From contig OX344758.2 of NCBI GenBank assembly GCA_947034885.2, positions 19,371,067-19,435,066 on the forward strand: DNA of 64,000 nt. The letters are read 5' to 3'. Positions 11,215 to 24,185 of the stretch are shown here, in pieces. The first letter of the stretch is position 1. Every line of letters begins with the position of its first letter. The translations under genes and the position numbers were made by a program. Below the pieces are notes generated by a model, which had not been told where the DNA came from, ran no database searches, and worked only from the letters and a program-made list of their open reading frames with translations. This DNA is from Thuidium tamariscinum. Its lineage: Eukaryota; Streptophyta; Bryopsida; Hypnales; Thuidiaceae.

Positions 11215-13330
11215 CCTCTAAGTGTGCCTTATCCCAATATATTTGTTGAAATCTGGCAATACTTAGCCCATAGAGGATTAGCTGCCCCCGTGGAAACTCC
11301 AGTAAGAAAAGCCTCTCCAGTTTCGAAACCCTTTTCCCACCTATCCAACGTCGAGACTTCGGGCTATTCTGACACCACCGCTGCCAACGTCCTTTCCCTG
11401 CAATCAAGCTCTGCACGCAACTGCGAGCTTCCCCGTCTTAAACTCTGTGCTTATGGAATTGCAGATTGATTTCTGGCCATTGCTCTGGCGTCGTCGCGAG
11501 CAGCACGAGTTGCTCTCACTCATCTCCGCTTCAAGGTTCCCCTTCGCACGTTTCACGCTCTTGGTTTTCGGTATGTGAAAGGTACGGTGCACCCGCACGC
11601 TCGCACCAGTGCGCAATTTGCATCATCATTGGAAGAGAGGATCCGAAGTCGTCGATCGCTCCGTTGCCTAACCACGACCACGACAATTCTGTGGACGCTG
11701 TGGTAGGTTTTTGCGGGAATTTCCGTTTCTGTTTAGATGTTTATTATTTTGTTAGTGTTAGTTTGCTTATGTGTTTAGGTTGTGTTAATTTGCTGTGGTG
11801 AATTGGTGTGTGTTTTTAGGTAGGTGACGTTCGTAGGGCTTTCATGATTCCTTTGTGGTAGGAGCTTTTGACATGATGCGCTTTGGCTTGGATTTTGAGC
11901 TTCTTTCGCTGTGGTTGGTTCTAGGTTAAAGAGCTGGAAGAAGTAGAAGCGGTACTTAATAATCAGTATCTTAATTATTTTTGTTTGTATTCCTTAGATC
12001 AACATGTCTCGGAATTGTACGGTAGTTTTGGCTTATTTGATTTCGGCGGTCTTCTTTGGAATTGGTGCCGCATTTGGCTATTTTTTGAAGGACATTTGTT
12101 GAAGTTTCGAGACCTTGCTTCCAATGTAGGTAGAGCGAGCTTGCTGTGAAGTGTATGCGAGGTTTTGTTTCTTTTTTTCTTGTGATCGTCGATTGCGAAT
12201 ATACGCCGGGGGTTTAGGGTGTTTAAAAATATGAAAAAGCACCAGGATGTCCATTTGCTTACAAGTGCTCCTTGGCTTGCAGTTCAGTCTCAATATCAGT
12301 TGAGCTCCTATATGTTCGCTTCACAGCTTCTGAAAGTTGTGCCCGTTTACATTGTTGGTTAGGTTTGAGACTCACGTTTTGTTCCCTCTTTGTCCTTGTG
12401 CTGCAGGTGTGCGAGATGTAGTCTTTTCTCACCATGATACAGGAAAGGAGATGGTGTACACTCGTCACTTTTGCTGCCCGCAGAACTTAAGGAGACGGTG
12501 TCATCCATTTGGCCTCCTTCACTGATATTACGGAAGCGGCAAAGGGATTTGAAATTATTAATGCTCCACGCCTAGTGTCTCTTCCAGGTCAATTTTGTAA
12601 CTTCCCAGAGCTACAATATTTCTTGAATTGGTTGAGAAGTGAATTATTTGTCTTGTGGATAGAGAGGAATGGGACAGGGCGTCGAATCACGCCTCCTTTT
12701 CTCCTGCTAAAACAGAGTCTGGAGCAGCATTATTGCTCCAAATAAGAGACGGATCTTCTTTGCTTTGTTAGCAAAAATTAGCTTCTTTCTTGCCTACTTA
12801 ACCACTTACAAGCAACTCTGTTCAGAATCTTCGCAGTTACAAAGCACTCCATTCTCAGACGTCACTATTGACCTTCACGCTGTAGTGTAGAGGAGGATAT
12901 ATTTCTCTTTCACGGTCTTCTTTTATAGCATGTGGGATACTCAGTACCGTATCATTTGTGCTCAGCATGAATAGTTTGTGAATTGTTATAGTTGCGACTA
13001 ATGGAACAGATTGCTCTACACTGTTACCTGATTGGCTCAGCCAAGCTCAGTTGCCTTTTAGTCCGGTTTTCGCTCAATCAACCAGTTCAAGACTAAGCAG
13101 AAGTGTGAGTTAATTCACGGAAAGTTACCCAGACTTAAGGGTTTAAGGATCACGTTCGAGAACGTGAAGAACATATTATTTAGAGCTAGAGGTTTTGGCT
13201 CTTTGTGTTGCTGATGACTTTGTGTCTTGTTTGATTGCATTTCTCTTCTGTTCTTTTTCATTCAACGGTTATTGCTTATTTGGAACTCATTTCAGACGTC
13301 GATTGTTCGCTGACAGGTCTGGCCTTCAAC
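11215..13330 (+). promoter_or_regulatory. Probable promoter and spliced 5' leader of ABCD1
   Basis: The composition shifts to a GC-richer, gene-like state at about 11280 and stays so up to the ABCD1 start codon. Several good splice-type signals occur (for example TGCTGCAG/GT near 12407, and CTGACAG at about 13315 just before the ATG exon). Frames here, such as 11466-11801 and 12509-12745, resemble no protein I know. I read the stretch as promoter plus one or more untranslated exons and introns. Exact transcript ends cannot be set from the sequence. Confidence 0.45.
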
Positions 13331-16300
13331 ATGGTGGCGCCACAGCTTTCCCGGGTTGTGCAACGACCTTCAACATTTCCGAGGAGGTAACTTCGCACTA
13401 CCTCACATGGAAAGCATATCATTTGTAATTAACCTTAGTGAGTGTTGCATTGTGCATGGCACTTGAAACAGGGGCGTGACTGACCAGTGCAGGAATTTTT
13501 CTGCCTCAGGAAAGCTTTGGTGGTGGCTGCCGCTGTGTTGGTGGCTGGAGGTGGTTTGGCATATTTCCGAACCGGTCAAAGAAGACCTCATAGTGACTCA
13601 TCTTTGGCAGAAAATAGAAATGGAACAGAAAAATTGTCCGAACTTGATGCAGATCAAGCGAAGGACTTGATCTCAAAGAAACGGCAAAGACGAGGAGGAA
13701 TAAAGAATGTCAAGGTGTTGGCTGCAATGTTACTGCAACACATTGGCAAGGGAGGATTGAACGAATTTATAGCCTTGGCGACCATCTCGGTTAGTACCAA
13801 CTTTTCATTAGCGTACAAGTTGGTATTTGTCGATTCGTATGTGTGGGATTTGCTTATAATTTGAAATTGGATCTGGTGCAGGTCCTCAAAACAGCCTTAA
13901 GCAACAGACTTGCAAGAATTCAGGGTTTGTTGTTCCGTGCTGCCTTTTTAACACGGGCTCCTCTTTTTATGAAATTGATAACGGAGAACTTGATTCTCTG
14001 CTTCCTTCAGTCTGTATTTCTTTCTACTACAAAGTACCTCACCGGAGCTTTATGTTTACGATTTCGCAAGATACTTACAAATCGCATCCATTCGGACTAC
14101 TTTCAGGTAACCTCTGCGTATGCAGGTCGGAATTTGATGAGTGAAGACCTCACAATGAGTAGCAGCTTGAAAAACTCCATGAGAGATGTACATTGTACTG
14201 GTAAGATGCGAGTTGAACAAATTGGTGTTTCAAAGATTGACGTGCTTGTTCTACTTGGTGACAGAACATGACTTATTATAAAATGTCACATACCGATCAT
14301 CGTATCAGCAGCGTTGAACAGCGCATTGCCAGTGATGTTCCAAGATTTTCTATAGAAATGAGTGAGCTTGTGCAAGAGAATCTATCGGCTATTTTCGATG
14401 GTCTCCTGTATACGTGGCGTCTGTGCTCTTATGCAAGTCCCAAGTATGCATTTGGTGTCCTGGTAAAGTTCTAAGCCCTGACTTTGCTCATCTTCTGTTC
14501 CTGCACCTTCCGAGTACCAGTTATCAACACCTTCTAGCTTATTGTTGCTGCAAATTTATTTGGAATGAGATGACATTTTGTTCAATTTGTTACTTCATTC
14601 AAGGCAATCGCCTCGACGCTTTTTCTACATCTTTATGAATCTGGATGTTTGGAGAGAACCTGCTGTCTCATCTATGCTGAAAACTCGTGGATTTTGTGCA
14701 TATGTTTGAATCTGTGTAAATAGTTCCTCTTTCCTAACCAAGTTGTATGCAATCTCTTTGCAGGGTTATGTTATTGGAGCAGGAGTTACTATACAGGCTT
14801 TGTCTCCTCCATTTGGAAAGCTAATGTCGACAGAACAGCAGTTGGAGGGCGAGTATCGTCAGCTGCATTCGCGCTTGCGTACTCACTCTGAGAGCATTGC
14901 ATTTTATGGAGGTCAAGACAGAGAAGCCTCTATCATCACACAAAAATTCAGGTTGCTTTCTTCCTAGAATTAATGAGCTTCTGTTAGTTACTTCAAACAT
15001 TTGGCTTGGTGTCGACTGTAATCAAATAATTCTAATGGATATATATATATAAGGAATCTTCTGGATGCTTGCGTTCTAATAGAATTCTTCACTTGCATCC
15101 GAAAGTTCTGCCGCCAAAGCAATGGTGAGATTTGACAAGGACACGAGATGTCTGCTACACAGTTGACTGACATCTATGTGCATGGCAGGGCCTTGGTTAA
15201 GCACTTAAGCACCGTTCTACACACCCAGTGGTGGTTTGGCATGATCCAGGACTTTGTTCTCAAATACCTGGGGTCCACTTTTGGTCTTGTCTTGATCATT
15301 GAGCCCTTTTTTTCGGGGAGTTTAAGACCGGATGGATCTACTCTTGGCCGAGCTCAAATGCTGAGTCTGATGCGCTACCATACTAGTGTTATAATGTCTC
15401 TATTTCAAGCTATGGGAACTCTGGCCTCAAATACTCGCAAGCTTGGTCGACTCAGGTCTGGTTTGGATGCTGAGATTATGACGGAATCATATTTTGTTTT
15501 GTGCTGATTTTAGCCAGGTGCTTAGGAGATTCTCATGAATGTCTTGTATTATTGGAAAATATATCTGAGTGCTTATTCATTTAGGTGCTGAGAGGAACGC
15601 GAAGCACTGACGGTTTGATTCTGGATATTGCTCTTTGCAGTGGCTATGCTGATCGCATTTATGAGCTCATGTCAGTTTCGAGGGAACTTCGAATTGCAGG
15701 TGGTAGTGAAAGTATTCAGAAGAAAGAAAGTGGCAGTTACTTTGTTGAGGCCCAACATATAGAATTCGAGGGGGTTAAGGTAGGTGCTGGGACGTCGACA
15801 TAAAATCTTTACTATTTTGAGTCATTTAGCAAAGATGAATTGTATTCAACTGCTCTGGTACTGTTTAATATTCAGGTTTCTGGATTTGGAGGTTTGTCAG
15901 ATGTCAAGCAGTTGGAGGTGGTCGGAGGTTTGAAACCTAATGTTGTATTCTTTCTCACAGTCGTGCACAGCAATTATTGGCTTTTTGACTGTAGTATCTT
16001 TCGCAGGTGGTTACACCAACGGGTACCACACTTGTTGAGAACCTTACGTTGAAAGTTGAGCCAGGTTCCAATTTGCTCATCACTGGTAAGGCCACATTCA
16101 AAATTATAGAAATGCTCGATGCTCATCTGTCTGGAAATTTTGCATTTCAATTACATATTAACATACTTGTGTTGGGACCTAAAGACCTTGCAACGTCATG
16201 GCGGAATTTACCTGAGGTCGTATTTTACTCTAGTGTATCAGTTTCCAACGCGCTCATTCTCAAAGTTTACCTTTTCGATTTTGAAGGTGCAGTGGTCTTG

Positions 16301-19300
16301 TAAGGTCACTTGTAGGGCTTAATGTTTACAGCTACTAACACCGACCTACAGGTCCAAATGGAAGTGGCAAGAGCAGTCTCTTCAGAGTTTTGGGTGGGCT
16401 TTGGCCCTTAGTGGAAGGACGCATTGCAAAACCAGGAATGGGCTCAGCGCTGAGTCATGAGATCTTTTATGTGCCACAACGTCCGTACACATCAGTGGGG
16501 ACCCTGCGTGACCAGCTCATTTACCCCTTAACTTCAGCAGAAGAAACACAACCCCTCACTGCTGAGGGTATGCGGGAGTTATTGAGAAATGTAAGGAGTA
16601 CTTTGACTGATTTCTACTTTTCACTTCTTGCATTTGTTTTAGTAGTTTTGACTCTGATGTAAAGATGCCATGATTATCAGGAATTTTTTGATGTTTTTGT
16701 TAGTGAAATGTGCAACAAAATATTAATGACTTGAATGGATATCATCCTGGAAGCTTATGCATGGTGGGATGAGGCGGGGTGCTTAATTTTTAGGTGAAGT
16801 GGAAATTTTATGGTTCCAAGCTATATTTAATCCACAATTCGATGGGAGTGCTCATTCAACATTTTGTGTGACTTCTTAGGTTGACTTGGAATACTTGCTC
16901 GATCGATATCCGCAATCTCAAGAAGTGATTTGGGGAGATGAGCTCTCGCTTGGGGAGCAGCAGCGTCTGGGAATGGCTCGTCTGTTTTACCATCGGCCTT
17001 TGTTTGCAATATTAGACGAATGCACCAGTGCAGTGACTACAGACATGGAAGAAAGGTTTTGTGCCCAAGTACGAGCTATGGGAACGTCCTGCGTGACTAT
17101 CTCTCATCGGCCAGCTCTCGTGGCTTTCCACGATACTGTTCTTTCGCTTGATGGAGAGGGAGGCTGGACTGTGCATTACAAGACGTAAGTTGGTTCTTGA
17201 AGTACGTCAAATGATAAGAATCTTTGCAATCTGCACTAAGATCTGATAAGAGAAGAGTACTTGATGTCAAAGATTCTTGGGGTGATGAAGAGAAGTCTTT
17301 GAACAACTTATTAGTAAAGCTTGGGAGACTGCAGGTGAAAACTTCATGGTCCAGGTTGTTTGTTGTGCACAGGGATTCAGTCTCTCAACCACGTCCAGCG
17401 CTTCACGACGACGAACACCGCGAGAATGGTGACGTTCATACAGATCGCCAAAGTGATGCACTGACCGTTAAGAATCAATTTTTCGCAAATATTGGGCAGG
17501 TATGAGTTTCCAGATGAGAAGATGAGAAGTAGAAAATATTAGCGTCCTACGACGAGCATGCTTATAAATCAATAATTATGTATAAATCTTTTAAAAAGCT
17601 TACCATCATTGATGCAATAGAATATGGCTGACACCAAACTGAAGGCCTGAAAGCGATTTCTCTCTATCGCAGCGCATGCTAAAGTTTTTTGTACGATTGG
17701 AGAGTGGATGGGACATTTAGATAAGCTGAAGCATGTGATTCTATTGTATCAGGTTGGTTCAGGTGAAGATTCAACAGCTGTTGACTCTTACGTTGGTACT
17801 GTTTTGGCAAAGTCTCCGCCTCGAGACCCCCTTGAAGTAGTCCCGGCTATTTCTGGACTGCAGATTCAGCCACGCAGCATGCCTGCCAGGATTTCGTCTC
17901 TCTTCAAGATTTTGGTTTGCCCCATCAGCAATTTTATGATTTGCTTGAATTTTGTCCTGACAGGAAATTTCTTTTCTTTGAATATACTTTTTTGTATCTG
18001 GTATTGTGCATTTTATTTTTGTTCTGTTTGACATATTGAGAAGTCTAAAATCATACTTTGAGACTTTACGAGGAGAGTTACTTGTATTTGCGTTGACCTA
18101 GAGATCTTGTGACAGTTATTAAATGGCGAATCAGTGTCTAATACGAGGGCCCCTTTAGGTGTACTATACTATTTTAGTTGGATCTGGTTTTGAAAAGCAT
18201 TCTGACGTTTGTCATTCTTGAGTTGTAATTTTGTATACGCTGGGATCGAAATGTCAAAGAGAGTGGTTACTCTGATCCAACAACTTAACTTATGTTTATG
18301 CACAATGACATGTATTTGCATGGTGGTTTGGACAGGTCCCAACTTTATCTGATGAACAGGGAGGCCAGTTGTTAGCAGTAGCCCTGCTTGTGCTTGGCCG
18401 TACTTGTCTCTCTGATCGAATTGCTGACCTGAATGGTACCTTTCCTATCACGCAATTCTCTTTGGGTTAGAGATATCTTTATTGTTCCACTGTCGGTCTC
18501 TGTATATGTGTTTCACAAGTTTCAGATGACAACTACGGCCTTAACTAGCTTGAGAAACAATTTGCTGTCACCTTGCCATTTCCCTTAAGATTCATATTTG
18601 TATTTCAATCAATATTGGGTAGGAGAGAATCGGAAGATGCGCAGATCTGATTTAACCATCTGAAGCACAAAAACGCGTGATCTGGTAGTTGAAAGTACAA
18701 AAGCAGCTTTGTGTATCTGTTTATAATACTTTTCTCTCGTGAAAAGCATTCTGAGCTGTAATTTCAGTGCCTTTTAGATAGAATTTCAAGATTGGAACTG
18801 ACTTTGCTAATTAGTTCTAAAGTTGCTAATTCTGTCGATGTTACTACAGGCACAAGTGTGAAACACGTGTTGCGACAAGATAAAGCTGCTTTTGTTCGTC
18901 TTGTGGGAGTCAGTATACTCCAGAGTGGTGTCTCTTCGTTTCTAGCACCATCCCTGAGGTCTATCTCTTTCATCTTTGCTGGACATTTTAACGTTGTCTT
19001 CTATTCTTTGATTAATTTTTAAATGATGAACTTTCTAAGTTCATGAAGCATAGTCAACAATGCTTAAATTTTCTGTCCAAGTTGATCAATTGTAGTCCCG
19101 AATTTCGTTTTGCCTCTTGAGAATGGACGATTTCTTGGGTTCCTTTCCTTTAGTTCGATTTGATATCATGTTTTTGTTGACATCAATCCGCTTTATGGCG
19201 TCTTTGAGCTTAGTTTTACCCGCTTGAAATCTAAACCTTACCCCTTTGCACTCCACATGGTATATAAGGTCTTTCATTCTCACCAGCTTTGCTAATGCCA

Positions 19301-22300
19301 ATGCTCCTTATCTCTCTCTCTCTTTTCTTGCTTCATGCTATTATGTGTAAGATCTAGGAAAAGTTTTTCAGTCTAGTCCTCATAATGATATCTGTTCGGA
19401 TCTCAGATAGCACTTTCCGGAAGTAGTGTGTTCTGACCTTTAAAGTTGGTTTATAGACATATGACAGCAACATTGGCGTTAGGCTGGAGGCATCGTTTGA
19501 CTACACATCTCTCTGCTCTCTACTTCCAGAATTATGGATTTTATAAGGTGAGTGAATTTTGCCGATACCTTTATTATGTTCCAATTTTCAATTTCCATTG
19601 TTAGTGCTGGTTTGGTCCTTAAAGAGATCACTTAAATATGGGCTTACTTAATCACTTAGACGGACAATGATTACTTAATATTGACTGATTACTCAATGTC
19701 AATAGGAGGTTACTGATTCTATATTAAACATCTATGCAAAATACGTCTAGTAGTTTTCTGCGTTCCTGTTAGTTTGCCTTCATTATTTTAGTAGCTGAGC
19801 ACACGTTTTTCTAATTTTTTATCACTTCAATGCCTATTTTGATTGTAGGCTGTACATCTGACGAATAGTGGAAATAATGACGCGGACCAGAGGATAACGC
19901 AAGATGTGGAGAAGTTAAGTGGGGATTTATCAGGCTTGGTGACGGGAATGGTCAAACCTTTTGTTGATATACTCTGGTAGGTTTCAAGAATGGATTATCG
20001 TTTCCATTTTTTATTTCTCGGGGGCTATTTTTTCTCTTTGCTACTAATGAGAGTTTTATCTGATCATATTTTCTCTCAACAGAAAATCTTATTAAAAATC
20101 TCTTGATCTTGAGGAAGTTGAAAAGTGATGTGCACTGGATGGGGCACAGGTTCACGTACAGAATGAAGGTGCTGACCGGCATTAGAGGAGTTGGCTTTCT
20201 ATATGCTTACATGTTGTTAGGACTTGGATTTTTGCGAGCTATTACACCAGACTTTGGTGCTTTGACAAGCAAAGAACAGCAGTTGGACGGCTCCTTTCGG
20301 TTAGTTTCCTCATTCGTCATAACAATGAAAGTAGGCGTGGGGTTTTCCTTTTATTATTTTATTATCTTAGGTATTTACACTGCGAAGTGACTTGTTGAAG
20401 GACTTATGAAGCAGACAATTTTATCATCTTAGATTAGCAACACTTAGAGCAATTTGTGAGCGTGGTGGTTGGAGATTGGATTGAGAAGTTCTTGTTTTTA
20501 TTTTCAGTACTATCAGTGCTTCTGAATCGGTGAAGTTTTCGATCCTATGTGTGATTTAAGAAATTATCTGGTGATCCATGAAACCGCAAGTTTCATGACG
20601 ACCTTGAGTTGTTTCCCTCACTCGCAGATATATTCACTCTAGACTAAGAACTCACGCTGAATCTGTCGCTTTCTTTGGGGGTGGATCACGTGAGCAAGCT
20701 GTAAGTTATGAAGGGCCTCAAACTTATCAGTGTTTTGCATTGATACAGTGTAGCGTTTTTGAGTATGCATGCCTGACCTGTGCTATATCTGCGATCGAAA
20801 AGATTTGGACTATGTGTTTCTCTCTTAAATGATTGTTGCTTATGTTCGTTCAGCTACCGCTGCACTGGATGACTTGGAGATTTGAGCTCGTGCTTGTTTG
20901 TAGGTAACGGCTGGGCGCTTTAAAACCTTGCTTGCACATTCTCAAGAACTACTTCGGATGAGGTGGTTGTTTGGTATTGCAGACGACTTCATTACAAAAC
21001 AATTGCCGCACAATGTGACATGGGGTCTGAGTTTAATGTATGCTGTGGAGCACAAAGGCAATCGTGCGCTCACATCTGTTCAAGGCAAGTAATTCTTTCA
21101 GAGCTTTTCATTTCCTATTTGCAGTGGGTGCATACTACACTTCACCGTGGAAAGTTGGAATCTCCCGCCTTTCAGTTCATATCAGATTTTAAATGTTCTA
21201 TTGTTTTAGATGCTCTTACACAAGAAAACATTTTGCAGATAATTGTAGTCAGAGTTGAAAGTATTTTCCTCCTAATGCATGTGATAGTTTTGTGAGCTCA
21301 ACCCATATGCCAAGTCCTTGTATCTTTGGATTCTTATAACATCTTTTGATTGCTGTATACATGTAAAGTGAATTGTATCTTTTAGCCCAATTCAAATTCG
21401 GTAATTCTTTTACAGGAGAGCTGGCACATGACCTCCGATTTCTGGCATCTGTGGTCTCTCAAAGCTTTCTTGCTTTTGGGGATATTCTAGAACTGTATCG
21501 CAAGTTTTTGGAACTGTCGGGAGGCATAACTCGGGTTTCTGAGTTGAATGAATTGCTGATAGCTGCTCAAAATGGTGAGTGAGGGTTTCTGTGCGTTATA
21601 CCCGACCCCGTAAAAATGGTCAAGTTTGTGGTTGAGTCAGGGTAGCTCGTCACATTGTTAAATACAAGTCCGTTGTGACGGTGATACCGAATCCGTGCAT
21701 TTGTAACAATTTGGATTTGCAGCTTAGACTTTACAAGTTATGATTCCTTTGATTATGAATTTTGGGTTAGGTACAGTATAATGAACCTTGTGCTGACTAT
21801 GATATATATGTGGTTTGCTCTTCTAGAATCATGCTTTTGATAGGCTGCCAAACCATTCTTCATCATTTTTTTTCTATTCTTAATAATATGATCATGCCTT
21901 GCAGGTAAGAGAGCTGCTCAATCTAAACCAAATCCGCTATTGTCGATTGAACAAGGGCGATCATCGTTCAACTCACTGCATCCTGAAGTTAATGAAGATA
22001 TCGTGTTCGAGGATGTCGACATCGTGACACCTGGACAGAAATTGTTGGCCAGCAAATTGACAATGAGGGTTCCTGCTGGCAAGAGCTTGCTCGTTACAGG
22101 TGAGCAGAACTGCGGCCTTGTGTACAAGTTTTCAGCACTAAATATAGTTATCAGCAAGTTAACAACGCGCGCCTCTCTGGAGGCTTTTGCACTATCGCAG
22201 ATGCAGTTTAGTAGTGCATCGAGTTTAGTAGTTCTAGGTGTCTAATTTTTCCAACGTACGCTTCTATTGTAAACTCTTTCTTGTGAATGGCAGGTCCCAA

Positions 22301-24185
22301 TGGCAGTGGCAAGTCGTCCCTTTTTCGGGTTTTAGGAGGTTTATGGCCAGCAGGGAGTGGGCACATTGCGAAGCCTGGCCAACTTCTTCTGGGAAGTGAC
22401 ATTACATTTTCCCAAACAAATAACACAGGGCTTAGCCGGGACATTTTTTACGTTCCTCAACGTCCATACACTGCACTTGGAACTCTTCGGGACCAAATTA
22501 TTTACCCTCTGACATTAGCAGATGCTGAAATGAAAGCCCAATTTGAATTGAATGCTCAATTTGAATCTCAGAAAGGTAAGCCAAGGGAGACCAAGCTTTG
22601 TGAAATCAAGATTGCTTTCGATTAGCATTCTAAGTTGTGGTGCTGCAGTCATGTTCAACTACTTTTTTTTTGACAAGTTTGACTGAATCACTTCTCAATG
22701 TTTCATCAGATACGGGAATACTAGACAAGCGATTACACACAATCTTGGAGGATGTGAGGTTGGTTTACCTGCTGGCTCGTGAAGGGGGATGGGATGCTAG
22801 TGCCAACTGGGAGGACATGCTCTCTCTTGGAGAGCAGCAAAGGCTCGGAATGGTAAGTTTAGGAACTGAGTATTGCGAGTCAGACTGGTTGAGAAATGAA
22901 ACGTGACCGTGAGGAGATGTAGATGTGTGAAATTCAGAAATGATGCATATTTATGTAACTAAAATAACATGTTTGAGAATGATGTATTGTCACTGTCGTA
23001 TTCAACACTGAACACTGACTACTGTTGATTCTTTGCTTATTTGTGAATTCTGTGTCAACAGGCACGACTATTCTTCCATCATCCCAAGTTTGGAATTCTC
23101 GACGAGTGCACAAAGTAAAGTCTACCCACATTTTTGTTCTTATATTTCTCGATGTACTTGATGCAATATTCACAACAATTGGGTAATGATAGTTGAATTT
23201 CACTGAGGATATTTCTCCTCTTTGGTTGTGCAATGTTTCTCTTGGAAGATTAAGGCAGACGCATCTTTATAGCTAGACACTTCTACTTGTCTCTAGAATG
23301 AATATGCTCTACTTCATCATTGACTGGAATACGTCTTGTAGTGAATGTGCCGTTTTATGGCCTTGAACGTCACCTCTTTGTTTTTTTGGCAGTGCCACAA
23401 GTGTGGATGTCGAAGAAAGCTTGTACAAGAAAGCTCAGGCTCTCGGCATATCAGTTGTCACGATTTCACAGGTATGTTGTCGTGAATGTGTGAGTTTTAT
23501 ATAAGGAGTATATATTTGTACCTTCTCTGAAGTCTTGGATGTATTGGGGTCTTGGACAACTTCGATGTGCTCTGTGTTTTGCAAATTTTGATAAGGTTTC
23601 CATAAAATTGATTAGGTTATGCATCATGAAAAGAAATGATTTATATGGTCAAATCAGTATCAAACTATTCCATTTCTACAGTTACGCAGTAGTAAATTCA
23701 ATTTTTATTACACCTATTCAAAAAATAATCTATTTTACATTTTAAGAAAATTGAAATAATAATTTTTTGATGCCCGAGAATGCTGCGCCAAATCAGGCAG
23801 CAACCACAAATGGTTGTGCGGGTCATAGGGGTTAAGGTAACTCAGCGTATGACAGGCACAACTCTGGAGAAGCCTAGTGCAGTCCCACTTCTTTTTGTGC
23901 AGTACATTCTATGACTCATGTACATCACAAGAATTTTTGGGACTGCAGTAGGCTTGTCCGGAGTTGTGCCCGTCATAGGCTGAGCTACCTTAAGTAGACG
24001 GATGGTCCTTCCATTTCATATAAACTCTGAAACTGTTAGTCTCTTTAGTCGTAATTCTCTAATTGCTCATTGGCACGATTTTGTATTTGGTGTTGTAGCG
24101 ACCGGCTTTAATCCCTTATCACGCTATGGAGCTTCGACTGATTGACGGAGAAGGGGCCTGGGAGCTCCGATCAATACAGGCGTAG
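13331..24185 (+). CDS. ABCD1: Peroxisomal full-size ABC transporter, subfamily D (COMATOSE/PXA1 type)
   Basis: Imports fatty acyl-CoAs and related precursors into peroxisomes for beta-oxidation (family knowledge). There are 26 exons: 13331-13386, 13510-13789, 13882-14106, 14265-14462, 14764-14951, 15189-15455, 15641-15779, 16007-16085, 16352-16590, 16880-17184, 17373-17499, 17753-17914, 18336-18435, 18850-18958, 19457-19547, 19849-19976, 20150-20299, 20628-20700, 20904-21084, 21416-21574, 21905-22099, 22294-22575, 22710-22852, 23062-23114, 23393-23471, 24099-24185. The product is 1364 aa, against about 1337 in Arabidopsis. It is two TMD-NBD halves in one chain. NBD1: Walker [10 protein letters not shown] at 478-486, signature LSLGEQQ near 579, LDECTS near 602, His 633. 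NBD2: Walker A 1151-1159, signature near 1282, LDECTN near 1305, and Gln 1336 where the switch His is expected. All junctions keep phase. Intron 19 is GC-AG. The start was chosen because MVAPQL...RRKALVV matches the family N-terminus. Confidence 0.96.
21085..21415 (+). other. GC-AG intron 19 of ABCD1
   Basis: The donor reads CAAG/GCAAGT and the acceptor TTTTACAG/G. A GT donor does not exist here that keeps the frame from SVQG into [13 protein letters not shown], the conserved family sequence across this junction. The extended match to the AAG/GCAAGT consensus is the usual compensation in GC-AG introns. Confidence 0.85.
23833..23992. mobile_element. MITE family B in intron 25 of ABCD1 (160 bp)
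   Basis: Almost all of it is two inverted arms of 55 bases that match at 49 positions by my count. The arms begin TAAGGTAACTCAGC and TAAGGTAGCTCAGC and end GCAGTCCCA. The outer TA on each side fits a TA target duplication. The loop is about 50 bases. The host intron (23472-24098) is the longest of the gene. Confidence 0.88.

Noticed and set aside
15876-15955. Possible extra exon in ABCD1 intron 7 ([18 protein letters not shown])
   Set aside because: It has an AG before it and an open frame, but the family sequence runs directly from exon 7 (EFEGVK) into VVTPTGT at 16007, and no relative has an insert there.
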